In this document: in pieces, positions 17,668-25,767 of the stretch | Position numbering within the stretch: position 1 is the stretch's first letter | Layout of the letters: the number at the start of each line of letters is the position of its first letter | Source: Parasedimentitalea denitrificans | GTDB lineage: Bacteria; Pseudomonadota; Alphaproteobacteria; Rhodobacterales; Rhodobacteraceae | Length of the DNA: 64,000 nt | Direction of reading: 5' to 3' | Assembly: GCF_011813015.1 (NCBI RefSeq) | Contig: NZ_QHLQ01000013.1 | Coordinates: 70,037 to 134,036, forward strand | Program-made: the position numbers and the translations under genes | The notes under the pieces: generated by a model | The model's input: the letters and a program-made list of their open reading frames with translations, nothing else | Told to the model about the DNA's origin: nothing | Databases searched by the model: none

Positions 17668-17731
17668 TCTGGACGACTGACCCATTGCTGCCTAGGTTTT
17701 GTTGAAATCCATTTCATTCTTGAGGCACCTA
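17668..17731 (+). promoter_or_regulatory. shared leader motif, copy before the aminotransferase
   Basis: The second copy of the leader at 16365-16427. TCTGGACG is at 17668-17675, CCTAGG at 17691-17696 and GGCACC at 17724-17729, eight bases from the ATG. A weaker hairpin, GG...CC, can form in the same place after CCTAGG. GAGG just before CACC is the likely Shine-Dalgarno sequence. Confidence 0.6.
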
Positions 17732-18595
17732 ATGGCAACTGGCAGCAATATCCGCACCTTTTTCAACGGCAGCTGGCATGATGGTAATGTCCCAATCATG
17801 CGCGCCGCCGACCACGCAGCCTGGCTTGGTTCGTCGGTGTTTGACGGCGCACGGTTCTTTGATGGGTTGACCCCAGATCTGGATCTTCATTGCGACCGTG
17901 TGAACCGCTCGGCCAAGGCCCTAATGTTGACCCCAACGGTTACTACCGCTGACATGGTGGCCATAGCCCGCGAAGGTCTGGCGCATTACGACAAGGATGC
18001 GGCGGTCTATATCCGGCCAATGTACTGGGGCATTGACGGTGATGGATCTGCCATTGGCCCGTCGCCCGACACCACCGGGTTTGCGATCTGCCTAGAGCAA
18101 GTCCCAATGGCCCCGGCCAGCGCCAGCGCGACCCTGACCCGCACTCAGTTTTGCCGCCCGGTGCTAGAAAGTTCGGTCGTCGACGCCAAGGCTGGCTGCC
18201 TGTACCCCAACAACGCCCGCATGATCCGCGAAGCGCAGTCCAAGGGCTTTTCCAACGCTTTGGTTCTGGATGCTTTGGGGAATGTCGCTGAAACCGCGAC
18301 GGCCAATATCTTTATGGTACGTGATGGCGAGGTCTTCACACCCGTCGCCAATGGCACTTTCCTAAGCGGCATTACACGCGCGCGCCATATTTCTAATCTG
18401 CGTGCCGAAGGTGTCACGGTGCACGAAACGGTTCTGGGATACGCCGATTTCGAGGCCGCTGATGAAGTGTTCATGTCCGGCAATATGAGCAAGGTCACCC
18501 CGGTCACTGCCTTTGACGATCGCCAATATCAAGTTGGCCCCATCGCGAAACAGGTGCGTGAAATGTATTGGGACTGGGCACATTCGAATGCCTGA
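17732..18595 (+). CDS. ilvE: class IV aminotransferase, branched-chain amino acid type
   Basis: A 287-residue fold-type IV PLP enzyme starting MATGSNIRTFFNGSWHDG at an ATG that ends the conserved leader; a TTG 33 bp upstream is less likely. GSSVFDGARFF, the Schiff-base Lys in VVDAKAGCLYPNNARMI, the Glu in GNVAETATANIFMV and the GTFLSGITRARHI loop are all as in branched-chain aminotransferases. It would interconvert Leu/Ile/Val and their keto acids. Related D-amino acid or aminodeoxychorismate enzymes cannot be fully excluded. It overlaps the next gene by 8 bp. Confidence 0.85.
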   Translation: MATGSNIRTFFNGSWHDGNVPIMRAADHAAWLGSSVFDGARFFDGLTPDLDLHCDRVNRSAKALMLTPTVTTADMVAIAREGLAHYDKDAAVYIRPMYWGIDGDGSAIGPSPDTTGFAICLEQVPMAPASASATLTRTQFCRPVLESSVVDAKAGCLYPNNARMIREAQSKGFSNALVLDALGNVAETATANIFMVRDGEVFTPVANGTFLSGITRARHISNLRAEGVTVHETVLGYADFEAADEVFMSGNMSKVTPVTAFDDRQYQVGPIAKQVREMYWDWAHSNA

Positions 18596-19619
18596 ACTAC
18601 GCCAAAGCGCAGTTACCCTTATTATTGGGGGTCTCGGCGCACTGATTGCCATTACACTAAAAATGCCTGTTGCGTTACTCGCCGGGCCTGCCGTTGCAGT
18701 TGCGATTGCAGGGTTGAGGGGGATTAAGACAGGAATCGCAACACAGCTGAGAAACGTGGGATTTCTGCTAGTCGGGCTAAGCATCGGATCATTGATTGGC
18801 CCAGAAAGCATCCAAGCAATGATCCGCTGGCCAATCGCCTTTTCCCTGCTGGCAATTCTTACATTTGTGACCCCATGGATTGGTCGATGGGTGGTTCCAC
18901 GCGTGTTGCCATTTGGCAAAGACGAAGCATTTCTAGCCGCTGCCCCCGGCCATCTGAGTCTGGTCATTGCGCTGGCGGACAGCCTGTCACTTTCACTGAC
19001 GCGGCCGGTGGTTCTGGCGTCGATACGTCTGATGGTGCTGACACTGGTTATCCCATTGGCCGCGCAGGCTGCCGGAATGGACATTGGACCCGGCCTGCCA
19101 AGCGGTGCTGTATCCACACCATGGATCTGGCTCGTTATACAGATTGCTGCGGCTCTGGCTCTGTCGCCTGTACTGCACTGGATGAAACTGCCAGCCTCGA
19201 CACTCCTTGCCGGAATTTTGGTGGCTGCGACCACCCATCTGTCCTCTATGACCACTGGTACCCTGCCCAACTGGCTGGCGCAGGGATCGCTGGTACTGAT
19301 GGGAAGCCTTATTGGCACGCGGTTTAGCGGCATGTCTTGGCGTGAACTGCGCCGCAGCCTGTTGGCCGGCCTGTCTATTATCGCACTGACATCAAGTCTT
19401 GCCGTGCTACTTGCCATTCCAGCGTCCCAGCTTTCCGGGCTGCCCATCATGGATGTGTTGCTTGGATTTGCGCCAGGCGGATTGGAAACCATGATCATTG
19501 TGGCAGCCGCAGTTGGCGCCGATCCAAGCTTTGTTGCAGCGGCTCATGTGTTCCGCCTGCTCATCCTCGCGGTTATCCTGACCAGCTATGCCACAAATCT
19601 TCACCGAAAATCGCGCTGA
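18588..19619 (+). CDS. AbrB-family integral membrane protein
   Basis: A 343-residue polytopic protein starting MPELRQSAVTLIIGGLGALI, with about ten hydrophobic segments arranged as two similar halves. It belongs to the AbrB (duplication) family, sometimes labelled ammonia-monooxygenase-like, unrelated to the AbrB DNA-binding protein. The repeated core is APGHLSLVIALADS in the first half and FAPGGLETMIIVAAAVGAD in the second. The transported solute is not known. The start overlaps the aminotransferase stop by 8 bp, suggesting co-translation. Confidence 0.85.
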   Translation: MPELRQSAVTLIIGGLGALIAITLKMPVALLAGPAVAVAIAGLRGIKTGIATQLRNVGFLLVGLSIGSLIGPESIQAMIRWPIAFSLLAILTFVTPWIGRWVVPRVLPFGKDEAFLAAAPGHLSLVIALADSLSLSLTRPVVLASIRLMVLTLVIPLAAQAAGMDIGPGLPSGAVSTPWIWLVIQIAAALALSPVLHWMKLPASTLLAGILVAATTHLSSMTTGTLPNWLAQGSLVLMGSLIGTRFSGMSWRELRRSLLAGLSIIALTSSLAVLLAIPASQLSGLPIMDVLLGFAPGGLETMIIVAAAVGADPSFVAAAHVFRLLILAVILTSYATNLHRKSR

Positions 19620-19680
19620 GGAAACTGATGGACAGCGGCCATGCTCTCGGGCAGATTGGCTAAGATTGTGGAGGACCGAA

Positions 19681-20136
19681 ATGCGCAAATTTCTTGTGGT
19701 ACTGGATGATAGCCGCGAATGCCTGAACGCCATGCGTTTTGCGGCGATGCGTGCGGCCCATACGAGTGCGGGTGTCGAAATTCTGTCGATTATCCCACCA
19801 GATGAGTTCAATCACTGGATTGGCGTCAGCGAAGTGATCAAGGAAGAAGCACGCGAACGCATCCATGCGCACTTTGAGGTTTTTGCCAAATGGATGCGCG
19901 ACCGTCAGGGCATTGATCCGGAGCTGGTGATCCGCGAAGGTGAGCCGCTGCAGGAAATTATTGCTCACATCGAAACCAATCCTGACATCGGTGTACTGGT
20001 GCTTGGCGCTGGCGATGATCGCAAAGGTCCCGGCCCACTGGTAAGCCAGCTCAGCCGGTCCTCGGGCAGCCTGCCTATTCCAATCACCATTGTGCCCGGC
20101 GATCTGTCCAAAGAAAAACTGGAAGCGATCACCTGA
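19681..20136 (+). CDS. universal stress protein (UspA family)
   Basis: A 151-residue single Usp domain from MRKFLVVLDDSRECLNAMRF, preceded by GTGGAGG. The fold is visible as an N-terminal strand with an Asp, the EGEPLQEIIAHIE helix region and LVLGAGDDRKGPGPLVSQL, then SLPIPITIVPG at the end. The classic ATP loop G2xG9xGS/T is modified (GAGDDRKGPGPLVSQLSRSS), so nucleotide binding is uncertain. It probably functions in stress or starvation survival. It lies 61 bp after the AbrB-family gene. Confidence 0.85.
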   Translation: MRKFLVVLDDSRECLNAMRFAAMRAAHTSAGVEILSIIPPDEFNHWIGVSEVIKEEARERIHAHFEVFAKWMRDRQGIDPELVIREGEPLQEIIAHIETNPDIGVLVLGAGDDRKGPGPLVSQLSRSSGSLPIPITIVPGDLSKEKLEAIT

Positions 20137-20154
20137 TACTCTTGGGCCGTCTAA

Positions 20155-20171
20155 TTTAGAATCGTTCTAAT
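20155..20171. promoter_or_regulatory. ICE-like iron box (Irr-type) upstream of nfuA
   Basis: TTTAGAA-TCG-TTCTAAT matches the alphaproteobacterial iron-control element TTTAGAA-N3-TTCTAAA at all but the final base. It lies directly before a TTGACT -35 element of the nfuA promoter. ICE boxes are bound by the iron regulator Irr, so nfuA is expected to respond to iron or haem status. No irr gene is in the window. Confidence 0.65.
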
Positions 20172-20173
20172 CC

Positions 20174-20202
20174 TTGACTTGCCCGGCTGTCAGGCGCATA
20201 TC
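20174..20202 (+). promoter_or_regulatory. putative sigma-70 promoter of nfuA
   Basis: TTGACT (20174-20179), a 17-bp spacer and CATATC (20197-20202) form a plausible promoter 26 bp before the nfuA start. The -35 box is good and the -10 box is weak. It abuts the ICE-like box, and ACGGAG serves as the ribosome-binding site. Confidence 0.45.
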
Positions 20203-20227
20203 GGTGACAGCTTTACGGAGACCCGAT

Positions 20228-20794
20228 ATGTTCATTCAGACTGAATCCACGCCCAACCCGGCGACGCTGAAATTTCTTCCGGGTCAGACCGTGCTCGAAG
20301 TTGGCACTGCTGACTTCCCCACATCTGACACCGCAGGCAAATCGCCTCTGGCAGAACGCATCTTTGCGGTCAGCGGTGTTGCTGGCGTGTTCTTTGGCAA
20401 CGACTTTGTCACCGTGACCAAAGCCGAAAATGTTGAATGGGACCACATCAAGCCGGCCATTCTGGGCGCGGTGATGGAGCACTATCAGTCCGGCCAGCCT
20501 GTCATGGCAGACGATGGCGCAGCCCCGGCATCCGGACATGCGGAACATACCGGCGAAGACGGTGCAATCGTTGACCAGATCAAGGAATTGCTGGACAGCC
20601 GCGTGCGCCCAGCCGTTGCGCAGGATGGTGGCGACATTACGTTCCACGGCTTTGACCGCGGTGTTGTCTATCTGCACATGCAGGGCGCCTGCGCAGGTTG
20701 CCCTTCGTCGACGCTGACCCTGAAAATGGGCATCGAGAACCTGCTGCGCCACTACATACCCGAAGTGACCGAGGTTCGCCCCGTTGCCGTCTGA
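20228..20794 (+). CDS. nfuA: NifU/Nfu-family Fe-S cluster carrier
   Basis: A 188-residue Nfu protein starting MFIQTESTPNPATLKFLPG. The N-terminal Nfu_N domain (about 1-90) is followed by a linker and a C-terminal NifU-like domain (about 110-185). Its CxxC motif, CAGCPSSTLTLKMG, binds a labile [4Fe-4S] cluster at a dimer interface. It delivers clusters to apo-enzymes such as aconitase, succinate dehydrogenase and lipoyl synthase, all relevant to this genome segment. The stop overlaps the tsaB start by 11 bp. Regulation by iron is suggested by the upstream ICE-like box. Confidence 0.93.
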   Translation: MFIQTESTPNPATLKFLPGQTVLEVGTADFPTSDTAGKSPLAERIFAVSGVAGVFFGNDFVTVTKAENVEWDHIKPAILGAVMEHYQSGQPVMADDGAAPASGHAEHTGEDGAIVDQIKELLDSRVRPAVAQDGGDITFHGFDRGVVYLHMQGACAGCPSSTLTLKMGIENLLRHYIPEVTEVRPVAV

Positions 20795-21380
20795 GCCACT
20801 GATACTGGGATTTGACACATCGGCCGCGCATTGCGCGGCCGCTTTGCTGCGCGGCGATCAGATCATGGCCGAACGGCTGGAACTGATGAAGCGTGGCCAG
20901 GCAGAACGGTTGATGGTCTTGCTGGAAGAGGTTCTGGCCGAAGCTGGTGCCAGTTGGAAAGACCTGACAGCAATTGGCGTAGGCGTTGGGCCGGGGAACT
21001 TCACAGGCATCCGCATTGGAGTCTCTGCTGCGCGAGGATTGGCGCTGGGACTGGACATACCGGCTGTGGGCGTTGACGGTTTTGAGGCCAGACAGGCTGA
21101 TGGCACACTCGCAGCGATCCCCGCCCCCAGAGAGCAGGTCTATGCCGCACTGCCAGACCAAGCACCGCGTCTGATGCCAGCATCTGAAGCTGCCGAAGCC
21201 GCACGCGGTGCCGGGCTATCGTTTGCGCCAGAGGCAAGCCCAGAAGGACTCGCCGCAGCCATCGCGCGCCACGCAGCATTGCGTGCTAACGACAACCCCG
21301 CCGCCCCAGCGCCGCTATATATGCGCGCGGCCGACGCGGCACCATCTAGGGATGTCCCTCCGGCGCTGATAGATGGCTAA
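20784..21380 (+). CDS. tsaB: tRNA N6-threonylcarbamoyladenosine synthesis protein TsaB
   Basis: A 198-residue ASKHA-fold protein starting at a TTG (PSEPLILGFDTSAAHCAAAL) inside the end of nfuA. The family signature GVGVGPGNFTGIRIGVSAARGLA is at about residues 65-86. TsaB is the scaffold that pairs with TsaD and TsaE to make the t6A modification of ANN-decoding tRNAs. It is slightly shorter than E. coli TsaB (231). It overlaps rimI by 8 bp, the standard tsaB-rimI arrangement. Confidence 0.93.
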   Translation: MPSEPLILGFDTSAAHCAAALLRGDQIMAERLELMKRGQAERLMVLLEEVLAEAGASWKDLTAIGVGVGPGNFTGIRIGVSAARGLALGLDIPAVGVDGFEARQADGTLAAIPAPREQVYAALPDQAPRLMPASEAAEAARGAGLSFAPEASPEGLAAAIARHAALRANDNPAAPAPLYMRAADAAPSRDVPPALIDG

Positions 21381-21807
21381 TCTACCTTCGCCAGCGGAGA
21401 TGGCCGCCACTCATACTGCGGCCTTTACCCAGTCGCGCCCCTGGTCTGAGGCCGAATTCACTGACCTGTTGGACAGCCCATTCACCTTTACCGTGGGTGA
21501 TGCACGCTGTTTTGCGCTGGTGCGGGTGATCGTGGACGAGGCCGAGCTGCTGACCATAGCCACCCATCCAGACCACCAACGGCAGGGTTTGGCACGTGCA
21601 GTGATGCAGGTTTGGCGCACGGTGGCCACCCAACGAGGTGCCGAAACCGCATTTCTGGAGGTCGCCGCCGACAACGCGCCTGCCTGCGAGCTCTATACCT
21701 CTTGCGGCTTTTCAAATTGCGGGAATCGCCCCGGTTATTACAGCCGCCAAAACGGCCCTGCGGTGGACGCCATCCTCATGAGACAGGCCTTACCGACAGA
21801 CAAATAG
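21373..21807 (+). CDS. rimI: ribosomal-protein-alanine N-acetyltransferase RimI-like
   Basis: A 144-residue GNAT enzyme. TIATHPDHQRQGLARAVM is the acetyl-CoA loop, and DNAPACELYTSCGFSNCGNRPGYY closely follows the RimI C-terminal pattern, including the catalytic Tyr. The role in E. coli is N-alpha acetylation of ribosomal protein S18. The overlap with tsaB supports the assignment, since the pair is conserved across bacteria. Confidence 0.88.
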   Translation: MANLPSPAEMAATHTAAFTQSRPWSEAEFTDLLDSPFTFTVGDARCFALVRVIVDEAELLTIATHPDHQRQGLARAVMQVWRTVATQRGAETAFLEVAADNAPACELYTSCGFSNCGNRPGYYSRQNGPAVDAILMRQALPTDK

Positions 21808-21845
21808 CTCTTAACCTTAGGCCAACACCCGAAATCACACCAAAT

Positions 21846-21888
21846 GGTCAAAAAGCGGTTGACCCCTTGGCCGGGCTACGGCCTTAAT
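21846..21888 (+). promoter_or_regulatory. candidate promoter/operator of the BMP transporter operon
   Basis: GGTCAA-N7-TTGACC (21846-21864) is an inverted repeat whose right arm doubles as a -35 box. CTTAAT (21883-21888) follows after 18 bp as a possible -10. A regulator on the dyad would cover the -35 element. The start codon of the substrate-binding protein is 87 bp further on. The regulator is unknown. Confidence 0.4.
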
Positions 21889-21974
21889 CGTTTCACCTTT
21901 TAAGAAATATCTCTGATTGGGTGGCTGATACAAAATGTCACCCCAAACAAAAAACAACAACTGGGAGTACCCAC

Positions 21975-22973
21975 ATGACTCTGATGAAATCCCTGATGGG
22001 AGCGGCTGCAACTATCGCTCTGTCCGCTGGCGCTGCACTGGCCGATCCGGCCATCATCTTTGACCTTGGCGGCAAGTTCGACAAAAGCTTTAACGAAGCA
22101 GCCTTTGCTGGTGCGACCCGTTGGGCCGAAGAAACTGGCGGCACCTTCCGTGAAGTAGAACTGCAGTCCGAAGCTCAGCGCGAGCAGGCTCTGCGTCGTT
22201 TCGCTGAAGCGGGTTCCAACCCAATCGTCATGGCTGGCTTTGCGTTCTCTGACGCTCTGAGCCAGGTAGCCCCTGACTACCCAGACACCAAGTTCGCTGT
22301 CATCGACGTTGACTGGCTGGACATGCCAAACGTACGCGGCATTGGTTTCCAAGAGCACGAAGGTTCGTATCTGGTTGGCATGATGGCTGCTCAGGCATCC
22401 AAGACCGGCACTGTTGGCTTTATCGGCGGCATGGATATCCCTCTGATCCGCAAATTCGCCTGTGGCTATGCCCAGGGCGTTATGGCTGCGAACCCAGATG
22501 CCAAGATCATTGCCAACATGACTGGTACGACACCAGCTGCTTGGAACGATCCGGTAAAAGGCTCTGAGCTGACCAAAGCACAGATCAGCCAAGGCGCTGA
22601 CGTTGTATATGCTGCTGCTGGCGGTACTGGTGTAGGCGTTCTGCAAACTGCAGCCGACGAAAACATCCTGTCCATCGGCGTCGACAGCAACCAGAACCAC
22701 CTGCACCCAGGCAAGGTTCTGACTTCGATGATGAAGCGCGTGGATAACGCTGTATTTGACGCCTTCTCGCAGGGTGTAGACCTTGAAGCCGGGAACGTTC
22801 ACATGGGTGTCGCCAATGGTGGTGTCGGCTATGCAATGGACGACAACAACGCCGCATTGGTCAGCGCAGACATGCAGGCTGCAGTAGATGCCGCATCTGC
22901 CAAGATCGCTTCTGGCGAGCTGACTGTGCACAACTACATGTCCGACGACAGCTGCCCAGCTCTGAACTTCTAA
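21975..22973 (+). CDS. BMP-family ABC transporter substrate-binding protein (nucleoside type)
   Basis: A 332-residue periplasmic binding protein. A Sec signal peptide (MTLMKSLMGAAATIALSAGA, cut near ALA-DPA) precedes the mature BMP/PnrA-like domain. Family features are IFDLGGKFDKSFNEAAFAGA and the hinge segments VGFIGGMDIPLIRKFACGY and VGVLQTAADENILSIGVDSN. The family binds purine nucleosides and related compounds. There is no lipobox, so it is a free periplasmic protein. A strong terminator follows, while the ATPase and permeases start 165 bp later, which would let the binding protein be made in excess. Confidence 0.92.
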   Translation: MTLMKSLMGAAATIALSAGAALADPAIIFDLGGKFDKSFNEAAFAGATRWAEETGGTFREVELQSEAQREQALRRFAEAGSNPIVMAGFAFSDALSQVAPDYPDTKFAVIDVDWLDMPNVRGIGFQEHEGSYLVGMMAAQASKTGTVGFIGGMDIPLIRKFACGYAQGVMAANPDAKIIANMTGTTPAAWNDPVKGSELTKAQISQGADVVYAAAGGTGVGVLQTAADENILSIGVDSNQNHLHPGKVLTSMMKRVDNAVFDAFSQGVDLEAGNVHMGVANGGVGYAMDDNNAALVSADMQAAVDAASAKIASGELTVHNYMSDDSCPALNF

Positions 22974-22996
22974 GTTTAGGCGCAAACAAAAATTCA

Positions 22997-23028
22997 GGGC
23001 CGCGCACCTCTGCGCGGCCCTTTTCCCT
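22997..23028 (+). terminator. intrinsic terminator/attenuator after the BMP protein gene
   Basis: Ten-bp perfect stem GGGCCGCGCA / TGCGCGGCCC with a CCTC loop, followed by TTTTCCCT. Its place between the binding-protein gene and the transporter genes suggests partial read-through within one operon. Confidence 0.85.
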
Positions 23029-23138
23029 AGCAGCGCTTGCATGTCACTGTTTCCAAGGTCAGATTCTGATACCTTTGATCTGACCAATGGCCGCACATGC
23101 ACGCAGAACGAGACAGCCGTCGGAACAGGAACTGGTGA

Positions 23139-24671
23139 ATGACCACATCCCCAGCCATTGAATTAAAAGGCATTTCCAAAGCCTTTGGCCCGGTCCAGGC
23201 CAACAAGGATATCTCGATCAGCGTCGCCCCTGGTACGATTCACGGTATCATCGGCGAAAACGGCGCTGGCAAATCGACCCTGATGAGCATCCTGTACGGT
23301 TTCTACAAAGCCGACAAAGGTGAGATTTGGATCAACGGCAAGAACACCGTGATCCCAGACAGCCAAGCCGCTATCTCTGCTGGCATCGGCATGGTGTTCC
23401 AGCACTTCAAACTGGTGGAAAACTTCACCGTACTGGAAAACATCATCCTCGGAGCCGAGGACGGAGGGTTATTGAAACCCTCCCTGGCCAAGGCCCGCCG
23501 CACTTTGAAACAACTGGCCGCCGAATATGAGTTGAACGTCGACCCTGACGCCCGCATCGATGAAATCGGTGTTGGCAAGCAGCAGCGGGTCGAAATCCTC
23601 AAGGCGCTGTACCGTCAGGCGGACATCCTTATTCTGGACGAACCCACCGGGGTTCTGACACCAGCCGAGGCAGACCAGCTGTTCCGCATTCTTCATCGCC
23701 TGCGCGAAGAAGGTAAAACCATCATCCTGATCACGCACAAACTGCGTGAGATCATGGAAACCACCGACACGGTGTCGGTGATGCGCCGTGGTGAGATGAC
23801 CGCGACGGTCAAGACATCTGAAACCAACCCAGCCCATCTGGCTGAACTGATGGTGGGCCGTAAGGTGCTGTTGCAAGTCGACAAAACCCCAGCCAAGCCC
23901 GGCGCACCGGTGCTGGAAATCGAAAACCTGTCCGTCAGCGATGAGGACGGCGTAGAACGTGTCAAAGGCATCAACCTGCAGGTTCGCGCGGGCGAGATTC
24001 TGGGCATTGCTGGTGTAGCTGGCAACGGCCAGTCGGAACTTCTCGAAGTGTTAGGCGGCATGCGCGGCGGCACAGGAACAATTCGCATGCAGGGGGCAGA
24101 GCTGCCATTGCACGGCCCCGGCTCTCACGGTCAGGCCCGTCGCCGCGCTCATATCGCGCACGTTCCCGAAGACCGGCAACGCGAAGGTCTGATCATGGAC
24201 TTTCACGCCTGGGAAAACGTCGCCTTTGGCTATCACCGAGATCCTGCCTACCAGTCCGGCATGTTGATGAACAACGCCGCCCTGCGCGCCGACACCGAAG
24301 CCAAGATGAAAAAGTTCGACGTGCGCCCCCCTGACCCATGGCTTGCTGCCAAGAACTTCTCGGGCGGGAACCAGCAGAAAATCGTTGTGGCACGCGAGAT
24401 TGAGCGCAATCCGGAATTGCTGCTGATCGGCCAGCCCACCCGCGGTGTCGATATTGGCGCGATTGAATTCATTCACAAACAAATCGTCGAACTGCGTGAT
24501 CAGGGCAAAGCAATCCTTCTGGTGAGCGTCGAGCTGGAAGAGATCCTGTCGCTGGCCGACCGTGTGGCCGTTATGTTTGATGGCCACATCATGGGCGAAC
24601 GCCTGCCGCATGAAACAGACGAAAAAGAACTTGGCCTGCTGATGGCCGGTGTCGCCGGGGAGGCCGCATAA
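23139..24671 (+). CDS. BMP-type ABC transporter ATP-binding protein, two ABC domains
   Basis: A 510-residue duplicated ATPase of the sugar/nucleoside class. Domain 1 has Walker A GENGAGKSTLM (about residues 46-56) and Walker B ILILDEPTGVLTP. Domain 2 has IAGVAGNGQSELLEVL in place of a canonical Walker A, plus FSGGNQQKIVVAREIERNPELL. As in RbsA-type proteins the second site is degenerate. It energises the two permeases encoded next, with a 1-bp gap to the first, for nucleoside import. Confidence 0.92.
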   Translation: MTTSPAIELKGISKAFGPVQANKDISISVAPGTIHGIIGENGAGKSTLMSILYGFYKADKGEIWINGKNTVIPDSQAAISAGIGMVFQHFKLVENFTVLENIILGAEDGGLLKPSLAKARRTLKQLAAEYELNVDPDARIDEIGVGKQQRVEILKALYRQADILILDEPTGVLTPAEADQLFRILHRLREEGKTIILITHKLREIMETTDTVSVMRRGEMTATVKTSETNPAHLAELMVGRKVLLQVDKTPAKPGAPVLEIENLSVSDEDGVERVKGINLQVRAGEILGIAGVAGNGQSELLEVLGGMRGGTGTIRMQGAELPLHGPGSHGQARRRAHIAHVPEDRQREGLIMDFHAWENVAFGYHRDPAYQSGMLMNNAALRADTEAKMKKFDVRPPDPWLAAKNFSGGNQQKIVVAREIERNPELLLIGQPTRGVDIGAIEFIHKQIVELRDQGKAILLVSVELEEILSLADRVAVMFDGHIMGERLPHETDEKELGLLMAGVAGEAA

Positions 24672-24672
24672 G

Positions 24673-25767
24673 ATGGAAAAGATGCCCAAATGGGCCGACG
24701 TGGTGCTGATCCCGCTGATCAGCCTGCTGCTGGCCGCTATTATTTCCGCCCTGGTGATCCTCGGCATAGGTGAAGACCCGGTTGCCGCGGTCAAACTGAT
24801 GATCGACGGCGCATTGGGGTCGACCTATGGCTGGGGCTATACGCTCTATTACGCCACCAACTTCCTGTTCACTGGCCTGGCGGTTTCCGTCGCGTTCCAC
24901 GCCCGTATGTTCAACATCGGTGGCGAAGGTCAAGCGATGCTGGGGGGCCTGGGTGCTGCGCTTGTCTGCCTGTATATTCCTTGGCCACATTGGTCGATGG
25001 CACTGGCTGGCGGCGCAATTGGCGCGGCCATCTTTGGCGCAGCCTGGGCCGCTATTCCGGCCTACCTGCAGGCCAGACGCGGCAGCCACATCGTGATCAC
25101 CACCATCATGTTTAACTTTATCGCTGCTGCGGTGTTGAACTATGTGCTGGTCAACCTGCTGCGCCCTGCTGGGTCGATGGATCCGGCCACGGCACGTTTC
25201 CCAGAAGCCGTCCACCTGCCTAGCCTACACGAAGTCCTTGCCCCGCTGGGCATCGAATTCTCCAAAGCTGCACCGGCTAACGTCAGCTTTCTGGTGGCCC
25301 TTGCCGCCTGTGTCTTTGTCTGGCTGCTGATCTGGCGCACCAAACTAGGGTATGAAATCCGTGCCTATGGCAAGTCCGAGCAAGGCGCGCTCTATGCTGG
25401 GATTTCACCATTTAAGATCACCATGATTGCCATGCTGCTCTCGGGTGCTTTGGCTGGCATGATGGCCACCAATAACGTCATGGGCGAGGCCGAACGACTG
25501 GTTCTGAACTCGACCGAAGGCGCTGGTTTTATCGGCATCGCGGTGGCCCTGATGGGACGCTCGCACCCGTTTGGCGTCTTCCTTGCGGCAATCCTGTTTG
25601 GCTTCCTGTACCAAGGCGGCGCAGAACTGGCCCTGTGGACCAAGATCCCTCGCGAAATGATCGTAGTGATCCAAGCCTTGGTTATTATGTTCACCGGAGC
25701 CCTAGACAACATGGTCCGGATGCCACTTGAAAAAATCTTCGTTGCACTGCGGAAGGGAAAAGCCTGA
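24673..25767 (+). CDS. BMP-type ABC transporter permease 1
   Basis: A 364-residue integral membrane protein of the BPD_transp_2 family, starting MEKMPKWADVVLIPLISLLL. The signature FNIGGEGQAMLGGLGAAL and the EAA-like RAYGKSEQGALYAGI loop are visible, with about eight to ten transmembrane segments. The large periplasmic loop at about 155-200 is typical of the YufP-type subunit. It starts 1 bp after the ATPase stop and overlaps the second permease by one base (TGATG). Confidence 0.92.
   Translation: MEKMPKWADVVLIPLISLLLAAIISALVILGIGEDPVAAVKLMIDGALGSTYGWGYTLYYATNFLFTGLAVSVAFHARMFNIGGEGQAMLGGLGAALVCLYIPWPHWSMALAGGAIGAAIFGAAWAAIPAYLQARRGSHIVITTIMFNFIAAAVLNYVLVNLLRPAGSMDPATARFPEAVHLPSLHEVLAPLGIEFSKAAPANVSFLVALAACVFVWLLIWRTKLGYEIRAYGKSEQGALYAGISPFKITMIAMLLSGALAGMMATNNVMGEAERLVLNSTEGAGFIGIAVALMGRSHPFGVFLAAILFGFLYQGGAELALWTKIPREMIVVIQALVIMFTGALDNMVRMPLEKIFVALRKGKA

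Noticed and set aside
21900..23102. 400-codon open frame on the minus strand opposite the BMP binding-protein gene
   Set aside because: It is the codon-bias shadow of a certain gene on the plus strand, with His/Val/Cys-rich unfolded-looking sequence and no domain.
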